Part shown: one piece after another, positions 1 through 7,235 of the stretch | How the letters are laid out: every line of letters starts with the position of its first letter | Numbering within the stretch: the first letter of the stretch is position 1 | Origin: Deltaproteobacteria bacterium | Lineage (GTDB): Bacteria > Desulfobacterota > Binatia > UBA9968 | Length of the DNA: 9,383 nucleotides | Direction of reading: 5' to 3' | NCBI GenBank assembly: GCA_005878685.1 | Contig: VBLN01000101.1 | Coordinates: forward strand, 1 to 9,383 | Program-made: the position numbers and the translations under genes | The notes under the pieces: model-generated | What the model saw: only the letters and a program-made list of their open reading frames with translations | The model's database searches: none | What the model was told of the DNA's origin: nothing

Positions 1-897
1 GGTCAGACTGTACTTCGGATCAGTGCTTGCCGGCAGAAGCGTCGGGTACATCGCGAACGCCGCGCCACCGAGCGTGCCGGCTATGTACACGCTCGATGAG
101 AGAAATGCAGGCCAGTCCCTTCCCTTGGCGCGGAAAATCGGCATTGCGATCAATGACGCCGCGACGACCGCCGGGATAATCCAACCCCAGGGGTGCGAGC
201 GAAAATTATCGACGGCCTGCGGCCGAACGTATAGGCTTGCGACTAGGCTCAACACGGTCAGCAGCACGAGCGCCCACCAAGCCAGAGCGGCGACCCGGCG
301 GGATCGATTGTAGATCTCTCCCTCGGTTTTAAGTGCGATGTAATGAGCGCCGTGAAGCGTGAGCGTCACGAGTGCCAGTGCGCCGGTCAGAAGCGTGTAC
401 CAGTCGAGAATGCCGGGATGCGGACCGACTCTGAAATCGGTCCAGAGCGCTTCAAAAAAGTAGCCCTCGGAATTGAGCGGAACGCCGCGAACGACGTTGC
501 CGACCGCCGCGCCGAAAAATATCGCGAGCAGTAGGCTGGAAGAGGAAAACAGGAAATCGAAAAACGACCACCAGAGCGGGTCATCGACGTGGGAGCGCAA
601 CTCGACGCCGACGCCGCGGAGCATCAACAGCCAAAGGACGATCATGAGCGGCAAGTAAAAACCGCTGAAGCTCGACGCATAGAGCAGGGGAAAAGCGAAA
701 AACAGCGCACCGCCTGCGGCCAAGAGCCAAACCTCGTTGCCGTCCCATACCGGGCCGATAGCGCGCAATATCAAACGCCGCTCGTCGTGAGTTCGCGCGA
801 CGAAGAGATTGATGATGCCCGCGCCGAGGTCAAACCCATCGAGGATCACATAGGCGATCACCATCAGCGCGACGAGAATAAACCAGAGCGTTTCCGT
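1..897 (-). CDS. cydB: Cytochrome bd-type quinol oxidase subunit II (partial, runs off the window)
   Basis: Subunit II of the bd-type oxidase, an integral membrane partner of CydA that reduces O2 with electrons from quinol. Reading down from 897 the frame stays open for 299 codons to the window edge; the C-terminus is missing. Visible family motifs are ETLWFILVALMV at the N-terminus, the conserved VILDGFDLGAG in helix 1, and GPVWDGNEVWLLAAGGALF after it, followed by several hydrophobic helices. The family usually has about 330-380 residues, so roughly 85% is present. The start is odd: where relatives have ATG before GAA-ACG-CTC, this sequence has ACG (895-897), exactly 6 nt after a good Shine-Dalgarno AGGGAG. 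The nearest conventional in-frame start is GTG at 916-918, which would overlap cydA and add seven residues. The gene follows the cydA stop (899-901) directly, so the two are surely cotranscribed and translationally coupled. Confidence 0.93.
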
Positions 898-898
898 A

Positions 899-2293
899 TC
901 AGACTCCCTGTTGACCACTCGCGCGATCCGGCATAATGCCGCCGTGCGGCCGCGTTTGCCTTTCGCTCGCAGTTAAGAATTCGGGGCCGTGCATGATCTC
1001 GCGCCACATCAAAAGCAAGAAGAGCACACTCAGGACGGTATACATGCCCATAAAACCAATCAGCGTGAACAGTGCATTGCCGGCCGAGACGTGGGAGGAG
1101 AAGCCATGTTCGGTTCTCAACAGGCCGTAGACGACCCAGGGCTGGCGCCCGACTTCGGCGGTAATCCAGCCGGCGGTATTGGCGATGTATGGGAAAGGAA
1201 AGCTCAACATCAGAATCCACAACATCCACCGGGCGCTGAAGAGCCTTTTCCTCCATAACAGCGACGCGGCGGTCACGGTGATGGCGATGAAGATCGTCCC
1301 AAGCCCAACCATGATGTGATAGCAGTAATAGAGCAGCGGGATGTTGTCGGGCCAATTGTCACGGGGAAACGCATTCAACCCATTCACCTCCGCCTCCCAT
1401 CTGCGGTGGGTAAGAAAGCTAAGGGCTTTCGGCACATAGATCGGGTTATCGAGCGCTTGTCTGTCGGTGTCCGGCTGGCCGACCAGGACGATCGGTGCTC
1501 CCGCTTCGGTATGAAACAGTCCTTCCATGGCGGCGAGCGTCGTCGGTTGATATTTCGCGACCAGTTGGCCGTGACGGTCCCCCGACGGCCATAGCTGAGA
1601 GATCGACGCCACCACCGCGACGATGACGCCCAGGGTGAGAAACATACGGCCGTATTCCTCTTGCTTGCCCGAAAGCAGATAGAACGCGCCGAGCGCGGCC
1701 ATGGCAAACGAGCCGGTAATCAACGCCCCGCCCATGTTGTGGATGTACTGCCAGAGCGCCCATTCGTTGAATAATAATGACCAGAAGCTATTGAGATGAG
1801 CCGTGCCGTCGGCGGCGATCTCGTAACCGACGGGGTGCTGCATCCAGGCGTCGGTCACGATAATAAAAAACCCGGACAGCCACGAGCCCACGAACACCAT
1901 GAAGGCTGCCAGCCAATGGACTCTCGCGCCGAACCGTTTTTCGCCGAACAGAAACAGCCCGAGGAATGAAGATTCCAGAAAAAACGCGAAGACCCCTTCC
2001 ATCGCGAGCGCCGTGGCGATGACGCCGCCCGCGTATTGAGAAAACTTCGCCCAGTTGGTCCCGAACTGAAACTCCATCGGGACCCCGGTGATCACGCCGA
2101 AAAGAAAATTAATGGCGAATATTTTGGCCCAGAAGCGCGCGGCTTTGTTGTAACGCTCGTCTCCCTTGCGAATGGCAAGCGACTTGAAGATGACGATGAG
2201 CGGTGCCAGGCCCATCGTCAGTTGAGGGAAAATATAATGATAGGTGACCGTGAACGCGAAGTGAAAACGATGAATCGAAAGCGCGCTATCCAT
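899..2293 (-). CDS. cydA: Cytochrome bd-type quinol oxidase subunit I (short Q-loop type)
   Basis: Subunit I carries the haems and the quinol site of the bd-type terminal oxidase, in the cytoplasmic membrane. The protein has 464 residues, shorter than E. coli CydA (about 520), consistent with the short Q-loop (CIO-like) class. The haem ligands align well: His19 in the first helix, Glu99 and Glu107 in AMEGVFAFFLESSF, His185 in WQYIHNMGG (E. coli His186) and Met328 in HIMVGLG (E. coli Met393). GRQPW is at 382-386. In the Q-loop, QPTTLAAMEG (249-258) keeps the glutamate equivalent to E. coli Glu257 but has Thr where E. coli has Lys252. The ATG at 2293 is supported by His19 falling at the canonical position. 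No convincing Shine-Dalgarno precedes it, and a MITE-like element ends 14 bp upstream. cydB follows directly. Confidence 0.96.
   Translation of the reverse strand: MDSALSIHRFHFAFTVTYHYIFPQLTMGLAPLIVIFKSLAIRKGDERYNKAARFWAKIFAINFLFGVITGVPMEFQFGTNWAKFSQYAGGVIATALAMEGVFAFFLESSFLGLFLFGEKRFGARVHWLAAFMVFVGSWLSGFFIIVTDAWMQHPVGYEIAADGTAHLNSFWSLLFNEWALWQYIHNMGGALITGSFAMAALGAFYLLSGKQEEYGRMFLTLGVIVAVVASISQLWPSGDRHGQLVAKYQPTTLAAMEGLFHTEAGAPIVLVGQPDTDRQALDNPIYVPKALSFLTHRRWEAEVNGLNAFPRDNWPDNIPLLYYCYHIMVGLGTIFIAITVTAASLLWRKRLFSARWMLWILMLSFPFPYIANTAGWITAEVGRQPWVVYGLLRTEHGFSSHVSAGNALFTLIGFMGMYTVLSVLFLLLMWREIMHGPEFLTASERQTRPHGGIMPDRASGQQGV
904..909 (-). promoter_or_regulatory. Shine-Dalgarno AGGGAG that places the cydB start at ACG
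   Basis: On the minus strand AGGGAG lies within the last codons of cydA, six bases before the ACG codon at 895-897. This spacing is ideal, whereas the alternative GTG at 916-918 has no comparable site upstream. It is the main reason for placing the cydB start at the ACG. Confidence 0.55.
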
Positions 2294-2307
2294 TTCAACC
2301 GTCTAAC

Positions 2308-2444
2308 GAGACTGTAGAAAAAGTCCCCGCTAACTAAAATTGGGGGTACCTAGATGGTCTCCCGACCCGAGATCGTGGCTTATACGCTAAATACGGAAGT
2401 CGTTTTTCTTTTAAATTTTTCACTTTGACTTTTTCTACAGCCTC
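2308..2444. mobile_element. MITE-like element, 137 bp with 18-bp terminal inverted repeats
   Basis: The left end (2308-2325) reads GAGACTGTAGAAAAAGTC. The right end (2427-2444), reverse-complemented, reads GAGGCTGTAGAAAAAGTC, so 17 of 18 positions match. The trinucleotide AAC flanks both sides (2305-2307 and 2445-2447), consistent with a 3-bp target duplication. The interior is AT-rich near the right end and has no coding potential. This is the structure of a non-autonomous miniature inverted-repeat element mobilised in trans by an IS transposase. The parent IS family cannot be named from the ends alone. It lies immediately upstream of cydA, so the cydA promoter is either in it, beyond it, or supplied by it. 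Confidence 0.75.
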
Positions 2445-2634
2445 AACGTTCTCGTTGCCGAACTCGAGCCACCCCAAACACATTAATACGCCACAGAGGA
2501 GGACCAAACAAGGATTCCTGGAGCTGTCAGCGGGGTCGAACCTTTACCTTTGGAGTAGGTCGGAACGAGTCGTTCAGACAACTGGCGGGTGATTTGATCA
2601 CGGACGAGATCTACTTGTTGATCTCAACTCTCCT
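2445..2634. other. Gene-free stretch between the MITE and the VOC gene
   Basis: No recognisable gene is present. On the minus strand an AAAGGAG sequence (2630-2636) overlaps the end of the VOC gene and is followed only by short frames, as if a downstream gene start had been lost. A small hairpin, GAGATC / GATCTC with an 8-nt loop (2606-2625), lies just after the VOC stop and has no T-tract, so it is at best a weak terminator or processing site. Confidence 0.4.
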
Positions 2635-3039
2635 TTACTCCGCGAGCTCGTCATAGCCTCGCCCAAGGAACTGGACGAAACAGAACCCGTGGCCGAAGGG
2701 ATCAGCCATAAGAGCGAGCTTGCCCCACTTGTACGTAGCGATGGGCTGCTCTAGCCGCGCTCCAGCTAAGACAGCTCGCTGAACCGTCGGTTCGATTTCA
2801 TCGATCACAAAATCAAGATGGACCGGCGTCCAATGCCGCTGGTAACTTCGACGCTGCGAGGTTGTTTCAGATGCCGGCGTCCCAGGTGATTTGATGAGCA
2901 GGTAGATTGGGGCCGAACTCCCAAGCATCTCTACTCCAAAGGCTCCGAAGCGACGCCCGACCTTCAATCCAAACGCAGAACTGTAAAAGCGGACTGCCTT
3001 CTCGAGATCATCAACGTCAAGATTTACCAGGAGATCCAT
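2635..3039 (-). CDS. VOC (glyoxalase/bleomycin-resistance) family protein
   Basis: A 134-residue protein of the vicinal-oxygen-chelate superfamily: small metal-dependent enzymes or binding proteins that include glyoxalase I, dioxygenases and antibiotic-binding proteins. It has the typical opening MDLLVNLDVDDLEKAVRFY with the FYSSAFGLKVG signature (19-29), then a second half with HLDFVID (74-80) and the closing strand MADPFGHGFCFVQFLG (111-126). These are the two beta-alpha-beta-beta-beta modules expected. His74 is a probable metal ligand; the substrate cannot be told. The frame stays open far upstream, through the GFA gene, but protein similarity begins at the ATG at 3039, which has only a weak ribosome site. 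It lies 85 bp after GFA on the same strand. Confidence 0.85.
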   Translation of the reverse strand: MDLLVNLDVDDLEKAVRFYSSAFGLKVGRRFGAFGVEMLGSSAPIYLLIKSPGTPASETTSQRRSYQRHWTPVHLDFVIDEIEPTVQRAVLAGARLEQPIATYKWGKLALMADPFGHGFCFVQFLGRGYDELAE

Positions 3040-3124
3040 GACGCATCGTCCGGTGGCGCGCAAGTTTGAGTTCAGCCGGCGCCGAAGACCGTCCCGTGCA
3101 ACGAAGGAATCGGTGTCGCTGATT

Positions 3125-3472
3125 TTACAACGACCGTCCGTCGAAGTGCTGAACCGGAACGGTCTCGAGATCGATTCCTTCGAGGCAGCGAATATTGATT
3201 GCAGCGATCCGGTTGCCCTTTGGATCGATGCCTTCTCCGTACGGGTGAATGCCGCACGTCCGGCAAAAGCGGTGCTTGATAACGCGCTTGTTGAACGTGT
3301 ACGTGCCGATGTCCTCTTCCGCTGTGAGCAAGCGCAGCTGGTCGCGCGGCACAAACCACAGCAGAGATCCTTTGCGGGAACACATCGAGCAATTGCATGC
3401 CGTCGCCCCGTTGAGCTCGCCTTCAACCTCGAACGCAACCTTGCCGCAGTGGCAGCTACCTTTGTATTTCAC
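3125..3472 (-). CDS. GFA (CENP-V/GFA domain) zinc-binding protein
   Basis: A 115-residue GFA-family protein, related to glutathione-dependent formaldehyde-activating enzyme. Members are beta-rich folds holding zinc through cysteine clusters; most small homologues have no proven substrate. The pattern is clear: GSCHCG (Cys7, Cys9), CNCSMC (Cys26, Cys28, Cys31), then FCRTCG (Cys70, Cys73), close to GIHPYGEG; Cys96 is additional. The start is GTG at 3470-3472, chosen because GGAGG stands six bases upstream and because KYKGSCHCG is the normal family N-terminus. The VOC gene follows on the same strand, so the two probably share a transcript. Formaldehyde activation itself is not established by the sequence. 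Confidence 0.9.
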   Translation of the reverse strand: MKYKGSCHCGKVAFEVEGELNGATACNCSMCSRKGSLLWFVPRDQLRLLTAEEDIGTYTFNKRVIKHRFCRTCGIHPYGEGIDPKGNRIAAINIRCLEGIDLETVPVQHFDGRSL

Positions 3473-3531
3473 GTGCGCCCTCCTTGAGTTCTATTTGTCC
3501 TCGGCACGCTGACTATGCAACACCCTTGTGT

Positions 3532-4005
3532 TTATCGCCGCTCATATGCTTGCTTCAAGCTCTTAATGTCAATTTTGTTCATTTGAAGCATTGCATTCAT
3601 GACTCTTTTCGATTTTTCAGGATCCTTGTCTTGCAACATCTCACCTAGAACAGTGGGAACAATCTGCCATGACACACCGTATTTGTCTTTAAGCCAGCCG
3701 CATCTTTGTTTTTCTCCGCCCTCGGAGAGCTTCTCCCACAACTCATCTACTTCTTCCTGCGTCTCGCAGTTCACGAAGAAGGATATGGCTGGCGAGAAAG
3801 TGAACATTGGACCACCGTTTAACGCTGTGAACTCCTGTCCATCGAGCTGGAATGTCACGGACATTACCGTTCCCTTCGGTCCTGGCCCTGCTTCTCCATA
3901 ACGCATAATGCCCACGACCTTTGAATTTTTAAAAATGGAGGTATAAAAATTCATTGCCTCTTCGGCTTTACCATCGAACCACAAGAATGGGGTGATTTTT
4001 TGCAT
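3532..4005 (-). CDS. PhnB-like VOC family protein (3-dmu-9_3-mt domain)
   Basis: A 157-residue protein of the PhnB-like/3-demethylubiquinone-9 3-methyltransferase-domain branch of the VOC superfamily. It is usually annotated as a methyltransferase from the domain name, but such proteins are VOC folds of unknown substrate. Family marks are [21 protein letters not shown] (1-21), [22 protein letters not shown] (45-66), [16 protein letters not shown] (75-90) and [15 protein letters not shown] (103-117), then a C-terminal helix. The coding sequence is visibly AT-richer and lysine-richer than the cyd genes or the BNR gene, which hints at separate acquisition. A weak AAAGAG lies about 9 bases before the ATG. 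Confidence 0.92.
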   Translation of the reverse strand: MQKITPFLWFDGKAEEAMNFYTSIFKNSKVVGIMRYGEAGPGPKGTVMSVTFQLDGQEFTALNGGPMFTFSPAISFFVNCETQEEVDELWEKLSEGGEKQRCGWLKDKYGVSWQIVPTVLGEMLQDKDPEKSKRVMNAMLQMNKIDIKSLKQAYERR

Positions 4006-4024
4006 ATAGTTTTACTCTTTTGTA

Positions 4025-4120
4025 TTAAATCGGATCGAGGTCTCTGGCGCAAAAAGCACTCGCCCAGTCGGCGATGACTTGTCGAATCCGCGGAGGTTTG
4101 GAGGTGGCTGGAAAGCCTTG
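4025..4120 (-). pseudogene. Possible SnoaL-like (NTF2-fold) N-terminal remnant
   Basis: On the minus strand this gap encodes, with no start codon, a peptide containing IRQVIADWASAFCARDLDPI followed by a stop at 4025-4027. The stretch resembles the first helix of SnoaL/DUF4440-type NTF2-fold proteins, which typically reads like I-x-x-x-I-x-x-W-x-x-A-x-x-x-x-D-L-D. About 25 residues remain of an expected 120-140. It lies between two VOC genes. The match is by eye and short, so chance similarity is possible. Confidence 0.35.
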
Positions 4121-4143
4121 TCAGCGCATGTTGTCATTACGTT

Positions 4144-4551
4144 TTAGTTTCTGTTTACCGCGCTTGGCTCCATGTAGATGAGTTCCCAAATGTGACCATC
4201 CAAATCCTGAAAGCCGTGGCCATACATAAAACCATGGTCTTGCGGCTCATTGTAAGTCGTGCCTCCGATGGCGACTGCTTTTCGAACCATCTCATCGACT
4301 TTCGCTCGGCTTTCGAGAGACAAGCACACAAGCACTTCTGTGTATTTCTTTGCGTCGCAAATCTCGTTGGGAGTAAAGGTCTTGAACTTCGCTTCAGTTA
4401 ACAGCATGACGAATATATCGTCAGTCACGATCATGCACGTGGCCGTCTCATCGGTAAATTGCTGATTAAACCTGTAGCCAAGTTTGGTGAAAAACTCGAT
4501 TGACCTATTGAGATTTTTTACCGGCAGGTTCACGAAAATTTTAGTAGCCAT
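4144..4551 (-). CDS. VOC (glyoxalase-like) family protein
   Basis: A 135-residue single-subunit VOC protein. It opens with MATKIFVNLPVKNLNRSIEF and FFTKLGYRFNQQFTDE (20-35), runs through DIFVMLLTEAKFKTF (45-59) and closes with HGFMYGHGFQDLDGHIWELIYMEP (106-129). The last segment is the family's C-terminal strand with the DxDGHxWE motif. This subgroup often lacks metal ligands and has no assigned substrate. The frame is open to 4590, but the ATG at 4549-4551 is preferred because AAAGGAG stands five or six bases before it and because MATKIFVNLPV is the normal N-terminus. Like the PhnB-like neighbour it is AT-richer than most of the window. Confidence 0.9.
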   Translation of the reverse strand: MATKIFVNLPVKNLNRSIEFFTKLGYRFNQQFTDETATCMIVTDDIFVMLLTEAKFKTFTPNEICDAKKYTEVLVCLSLESRAKVDEMVRKAVAIGGTTYNEPQDHGFMYGHGFQDLDGHIWELIYMEPSAVNRN

Positions 4552-4599
4552 GGTTTCTCCTTTTGCAGGTTTATTCGGGACGATTGTCACGGCATGGAT

Positions 4600-4965
<366 letters not shown>

Positions 4966-4991
4966 GATGAGTCCCCTCTGAAAAAACAATT

Positions 4992-5078
4992 CACCGCAGA
5001 GTCACAAAGCGCGCAGAGGCTTTGTTTAAGATGATGTCATCATTAGATTGTCTCCGCGCCCTCAGCGCCTCCGCGGTG
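4992..5078. repeat. Imperfect 27-bp inverted repeat of the ACCGC-RGAG type
   Basis: Left arm 4992-5018 begins CACCGCAGAG. Right arm 5052-5078, reverse-complemented, begins CACCGCGGAGGCGCTGAGG. The arms match at about 20 of 27 positions and face each other across 33 bp. That spacer contains a perfect small hairpin ATGATG-T-CATCAT (5031-5043). From memory, ACCGCRGAGRCRCWGAGG-like units are dispersed intergenic repeats in many environmental bacterial genomes. This pair fills the gap between SRPBCC and DoxX and could form a stem in the transcript. Confidence 0.7.
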
Positions 5079-5111
5079 TAGTGTCCGAGTGATGAATTAA
5101 GAATCACTGCG

Positions 5112-5651
5112 CTATTGCTTGGGTGCCGCTTCCACCAGCGATTTCATGCTCGCCAGACCCTGCTCGAATTGACCGCCGACCATTTTGTCCATGTTCATAA
5201 AAAGGTGAACCGCCTTGGCCATGAAATTGTTTTGGCCGGTCATGCTCCACGTCACGGCGGTTTGATTACCCTCGGGCTTGAACGTGAACTCCGCGGTGTT
5301 GGTGGCGGCGAAGGGCTTGAAGAATTCAAGTTTGATTCGAATGAGATCGCTCGGACGGCTTTCGGTGATCGTCATGCGTCCTTCGCCCACCTCGTTGTTG
5401 CCTGTCCACGTGTAGATCGCGCCGGTTCCGGCCGGCGCGCCATCGTAAGCTTGCTTCATCGCCGGATCGATTTTCCCCCACGGGTTCCATGCTGCCCATT
5501 TGTGGAAATCGTTCACCTGCGCAAATACTGCCGGTGGCGGAGCTGAGATGGTGGCCGTCCGCGCCACGCGGAACTCGGATGGCTGCAGCGCCACGATGAC
5601 GACGAACACGACGACGATGACGACGAGGCCAATGAAGATCTTTATGATCAT
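5112..5651 (-). CDS. SRPBCC family protein with N-terminal membrane anchor
   Basis: A 179-residue protein of the START/Bet v1-like SRPBCC superfamily (polyketide cyclase/dehydrase-like), a fold with a deep hydrophobic pocket for lipids or other small molecules. Residues 1-23 form one very hydrophobic segment (isoleucine/valine run) that would anchor it in the membrane or act as an uncleaved signal. The domain follows with FRVARTATISAPPPAVFAQVNDFHKWAAWNPW (27-58), the typical opening with the W-x-x-W-x-P-W motif, and continues through GTGAIYTWTGN and GEGRMTITES to a C-terminal amphipathic helix (about 155-175). AAGGA lies upstream of the ATG at suitable distance. The ligand is unknown. Confidence 0.92.
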   Translation of the reverse strand: MIIKIFIGLVVIVVVFVVIVALQPSEFRVARTATISAPPPAVFAQVNDFHKWAAWNPWGKIDPAMKQAYDGAPAGTGAIYTWTGNNEVGEGRMTITESRPSDLIRIKLEFFKPFAATNTAEFTFKPEGNQTAVTWSMTGQNNFMAKAVHLFMNMDKMVGGQFEQGLASMKSLVEAAPKQ

Positions 5652-5704
5652 CGGATTTCCTTTTCTAGGTTTTTTCAGCGCGGTGTGAGCGACCTGGCCA
5701 ACCC

Positions 5705-5978
5705 CTAGCCGCCGGCGATTGCCCCTACGATCATAAAGGGCTCAGTTCCTGTCGCGACTGCGTCGGGCAACGGGGCGTCCGGCGGTTCGTGGGACAGATC
5801 CTGCCCGCAGGCAAAGAACCGCACAAACGGGCGGCGTTTTTGCGTGACCTGGTCGCGGATCCTCGAGCGCGTCAAGGACCGAGCGCTGCGTAGCCTGACC
5901 TTCGACGGCGAGCTTTACCTCGCCGTCGACTTGGGCGAGCTTGCGCAGGTGTGCCGGGAGCGTGACTCGGATCATCAT
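5705..5978 (-). pseudogene. MoaD/ThiS-like (ubiquitin-fold) gene, frameshifted by a deletion of about 26 bp
   Basis: The first half reads [20 protein letters not shown] and goes on to SVLDALE, the N-terminus of a MoaD/ThiS-family beta-grasp protein. After Glu (5862-5864) the frame is lost. In the next frame the rest of the family follows, [20 protein letters not shown], and it ends [17 protein letters not shown] with TAG at 5705-5707. The missing connector is the stretch that relatives have as roughly ARYPxLRGT, about nine codons, replaced here by one base at 5861. The net loss of about 26 nt fits the length: 274 nt now, 300 if intact. The start ATG (5976-5978) overlaps the stop of the BNR gene as ATGA, so the pair was translationally coupled. 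The original would be a sulfur-carrier-like or pterin-pathway relative with an Ala-Gly-Gly end, as in sulfur carriers. Confidence 0.8.
5902..5929. repeat. Perfect 11-bp inverted repeat within the MoaD-like gene
   Basis: TCGACGGCGAG at 5902-5912 faces its perfect complement at 5919-5929 across a 6-nt loop. It lies in the codons for [11 protein letters not shown], where the alternating protein sequence partly explains it. It would form a stable GC-rich hairpin in the transcript about 40 bp upstream (on the coding strand) of the deletion junction. Confidence 0.6.
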
Positions 5979-7162
5979 GACAGCGTCTGGACCTCGACGG
6001 ACACCACGGCCGGAAGATCCCGGACGATTGGCGCCCAGCTGTCGCCGGCGTTGGCCGATGCGTACACCTGCCCGCCGGTGGTGCCGAAGTACACGCCGCA
6101 CTTATCGAGCGAGTCGACCGCCATCGCGTCGCGCAGCACGTTGACGTAGCAGTCGCTCTGCGGCAGGCCCTTCGTGAGCGGTTCCCACTCGTTGCCGCCC
6201 GTGCGGCTGCGGTACACGCGCAGCTTTCCATCGGGCGGGAAATGCTCGGAGTCGCTCTTGATCGGAACGACGTAGATAGTGTCCGGCTCGTGCGCGTGCA
6301 CGTCGATCGGGAAGCCGAAGTCGGTCGGCAGGTTGCCGCTGATCTCTCGCCACGACTCGCCCGCATCGTCGCTGCGCAGGACGTCCCAGTGCTTCTGCAT
6401 GAACAGCACGCCCGGACGCGACCGGTGCATCGCGATCCGATGAACACAGTGGCCGACCTCCGCAGTGGGGTCCGGGATGTATTGCGAATGCAGCCCGCGG
6501 TTGATCGGCTTCCAAGTTTTCCCGGCGTCGTCGCTGCGGAACGCGCCCGCCGCCGAGATGGCGATGAAGATCCGGTTCGCGTTACTCGGATCGAGAATGA
6601 TCGTGTGCAGGCACATCCCGCCGGCCCCCGGCTGCCATTTGGGCCCGGTTCCGTGGCCGCGCAGTCCGGCGAGTTCTTGCCAGTTCTTCCCGCCGTCGGT
6701 CGAGCGGAAGATCGCAGCATCTTCCACGCCGGCGTAGACCGTGTCCGGATCGGCCAGCGACGGTTCCAGATGCCAGACGCGCTTGAACTCCCAGGGGTGC
6801 GGCGTCCCGTCATACCACTGATGCGCGGTGAGAGGCTTGCCGGTTTCGGGAGACGTGTCGTAAACAAACTTGTTGCTCTCAGCCTTGGGCATCCCCTCCG
6901 GGGTAGTGGTCGGTTCGCCGGGGGGTGTTCCGGGTTGGTGCCATGTCTTGCCGCCGTCATCCGAGCGTTGAATGATCTGCCCGAACCAGCCGCTCGACTG
7001 CGACGCATAAAGCCGATTCGGATCGGCAGGTGATCCCTTGAGATGATACATTTCCCAGCCCGCAAAATGGGGACCACTGATATCCCACCGTTCGCGCATC
7101 GCGTCCGACGTCAGGACGAACGCGCCCTTGCGTGTACCAACGAGTACTCGTACCTTGCTCAT
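5975..7162 (-). CDS. BNR/Asp-box repeat protein (sialidase-like beta-propeller fold)
   Basis: A 395-residue beta-propeller protein of the group annotated exo-alpha-sialidase, WD40/YVTN-like or glycosyl hydrolase BNR-repeat. Six Asp-box type repeats are visible: SDDGGKTW (67-74), STDGGKNW (154-161), SDDAGKTW (210-217), SDDAGESW (264-271), SRTGGNEW (319-326) and SANAGDSW (369-376). There is no signal peptide, so it is probably cytoplasmic. The catalytic arginine triad and Tyr/Glu pair of true sialidases cannot be identified, so sialidase activity should not be assumed. The start has a good site, AGGGAGGA, about seven bases before the ATG at 7162. Its stop overlaps the ATG of the MoaD-like gene (ATGA), and from memory this pairing recurs in other bacteria, suggesting a shared but unknown role. 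With the MoaD partner broken, this function may be impaired here. Confidence 0.88.
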   Translation of the reverse strand: MSKVRVLVGTRKGAFVLTSDAMRERWDISGPHFAGWEMYHLKGSPADPNRLYASQSSGWFGQIIQRSDDGGKTWHQPGTPPGEPTTTPEGMPKAESNKFVYDTSPETGKPLTAHQWYDGTPHPWEFKRVWHLEPSLADPDTVYAGVEDAAIFRSTDGGKNWQELAGLRGHGTGPKWQPGAGGMCLHTIILDPSNANRIFIAISAAGAFRSDDAGKTWKPINRGLHSQYIPDPTAEVGHCVHRIAMHRSRPGVLFMQKHWDVLRSDDAGESWREISGNLPTDFGFPIDVHAHEPDTIYVVPIKSDSEHFPPDGKLRVYRSRTGGNEWEPLTKGLPQSDCYVNVLRDAMAVDSLDKCGVYFGTTGGQVYASANAGDSWAPIVRDLPAVVSVEVQTLS

Positions 7163-7235
7163 ACTTCAATCCTCCCTGAATTTAGCGGTCTTGACGCAAA
7201 GCTTCTTACAACCACCGTTCCACCCGTCGCGGATG

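Noticed and set aside
864..1355. 163-codon minus-strand frame over the cydA/cydB junction
   Set aside because: Off-frame shadow of cydA; the conserved CydA and CydB sequences occupy the other frames.
2635..3438. 267-residue fusion of an unknown N-terminal domain to the VOC protein
   Set aside because: The upstream part is the GFA gene read in another frame. VOC similarity starts at the ATG at 3039.
6242..7033. 263-codon open frame on the plus strand
   Set aside because: Antisense to the BNR gene, which is GC-rich with strong codon periodicity. The translation has no recognisable domain and no ribosome site.
5872..7077. 401-codon minus-strand frame
   Set aside because: Shifted frame of the BNR gene; Arg/Ser/Thr-rich nonsense composition typical of an off-frame reading in GC-rich DNA.
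5975..7162. Reading the BNR protein as a true secreted sialidase
   Set aside because: Asp boxes are present, but no signal peptide and no identifiable arginine triad or nucleophile pair.
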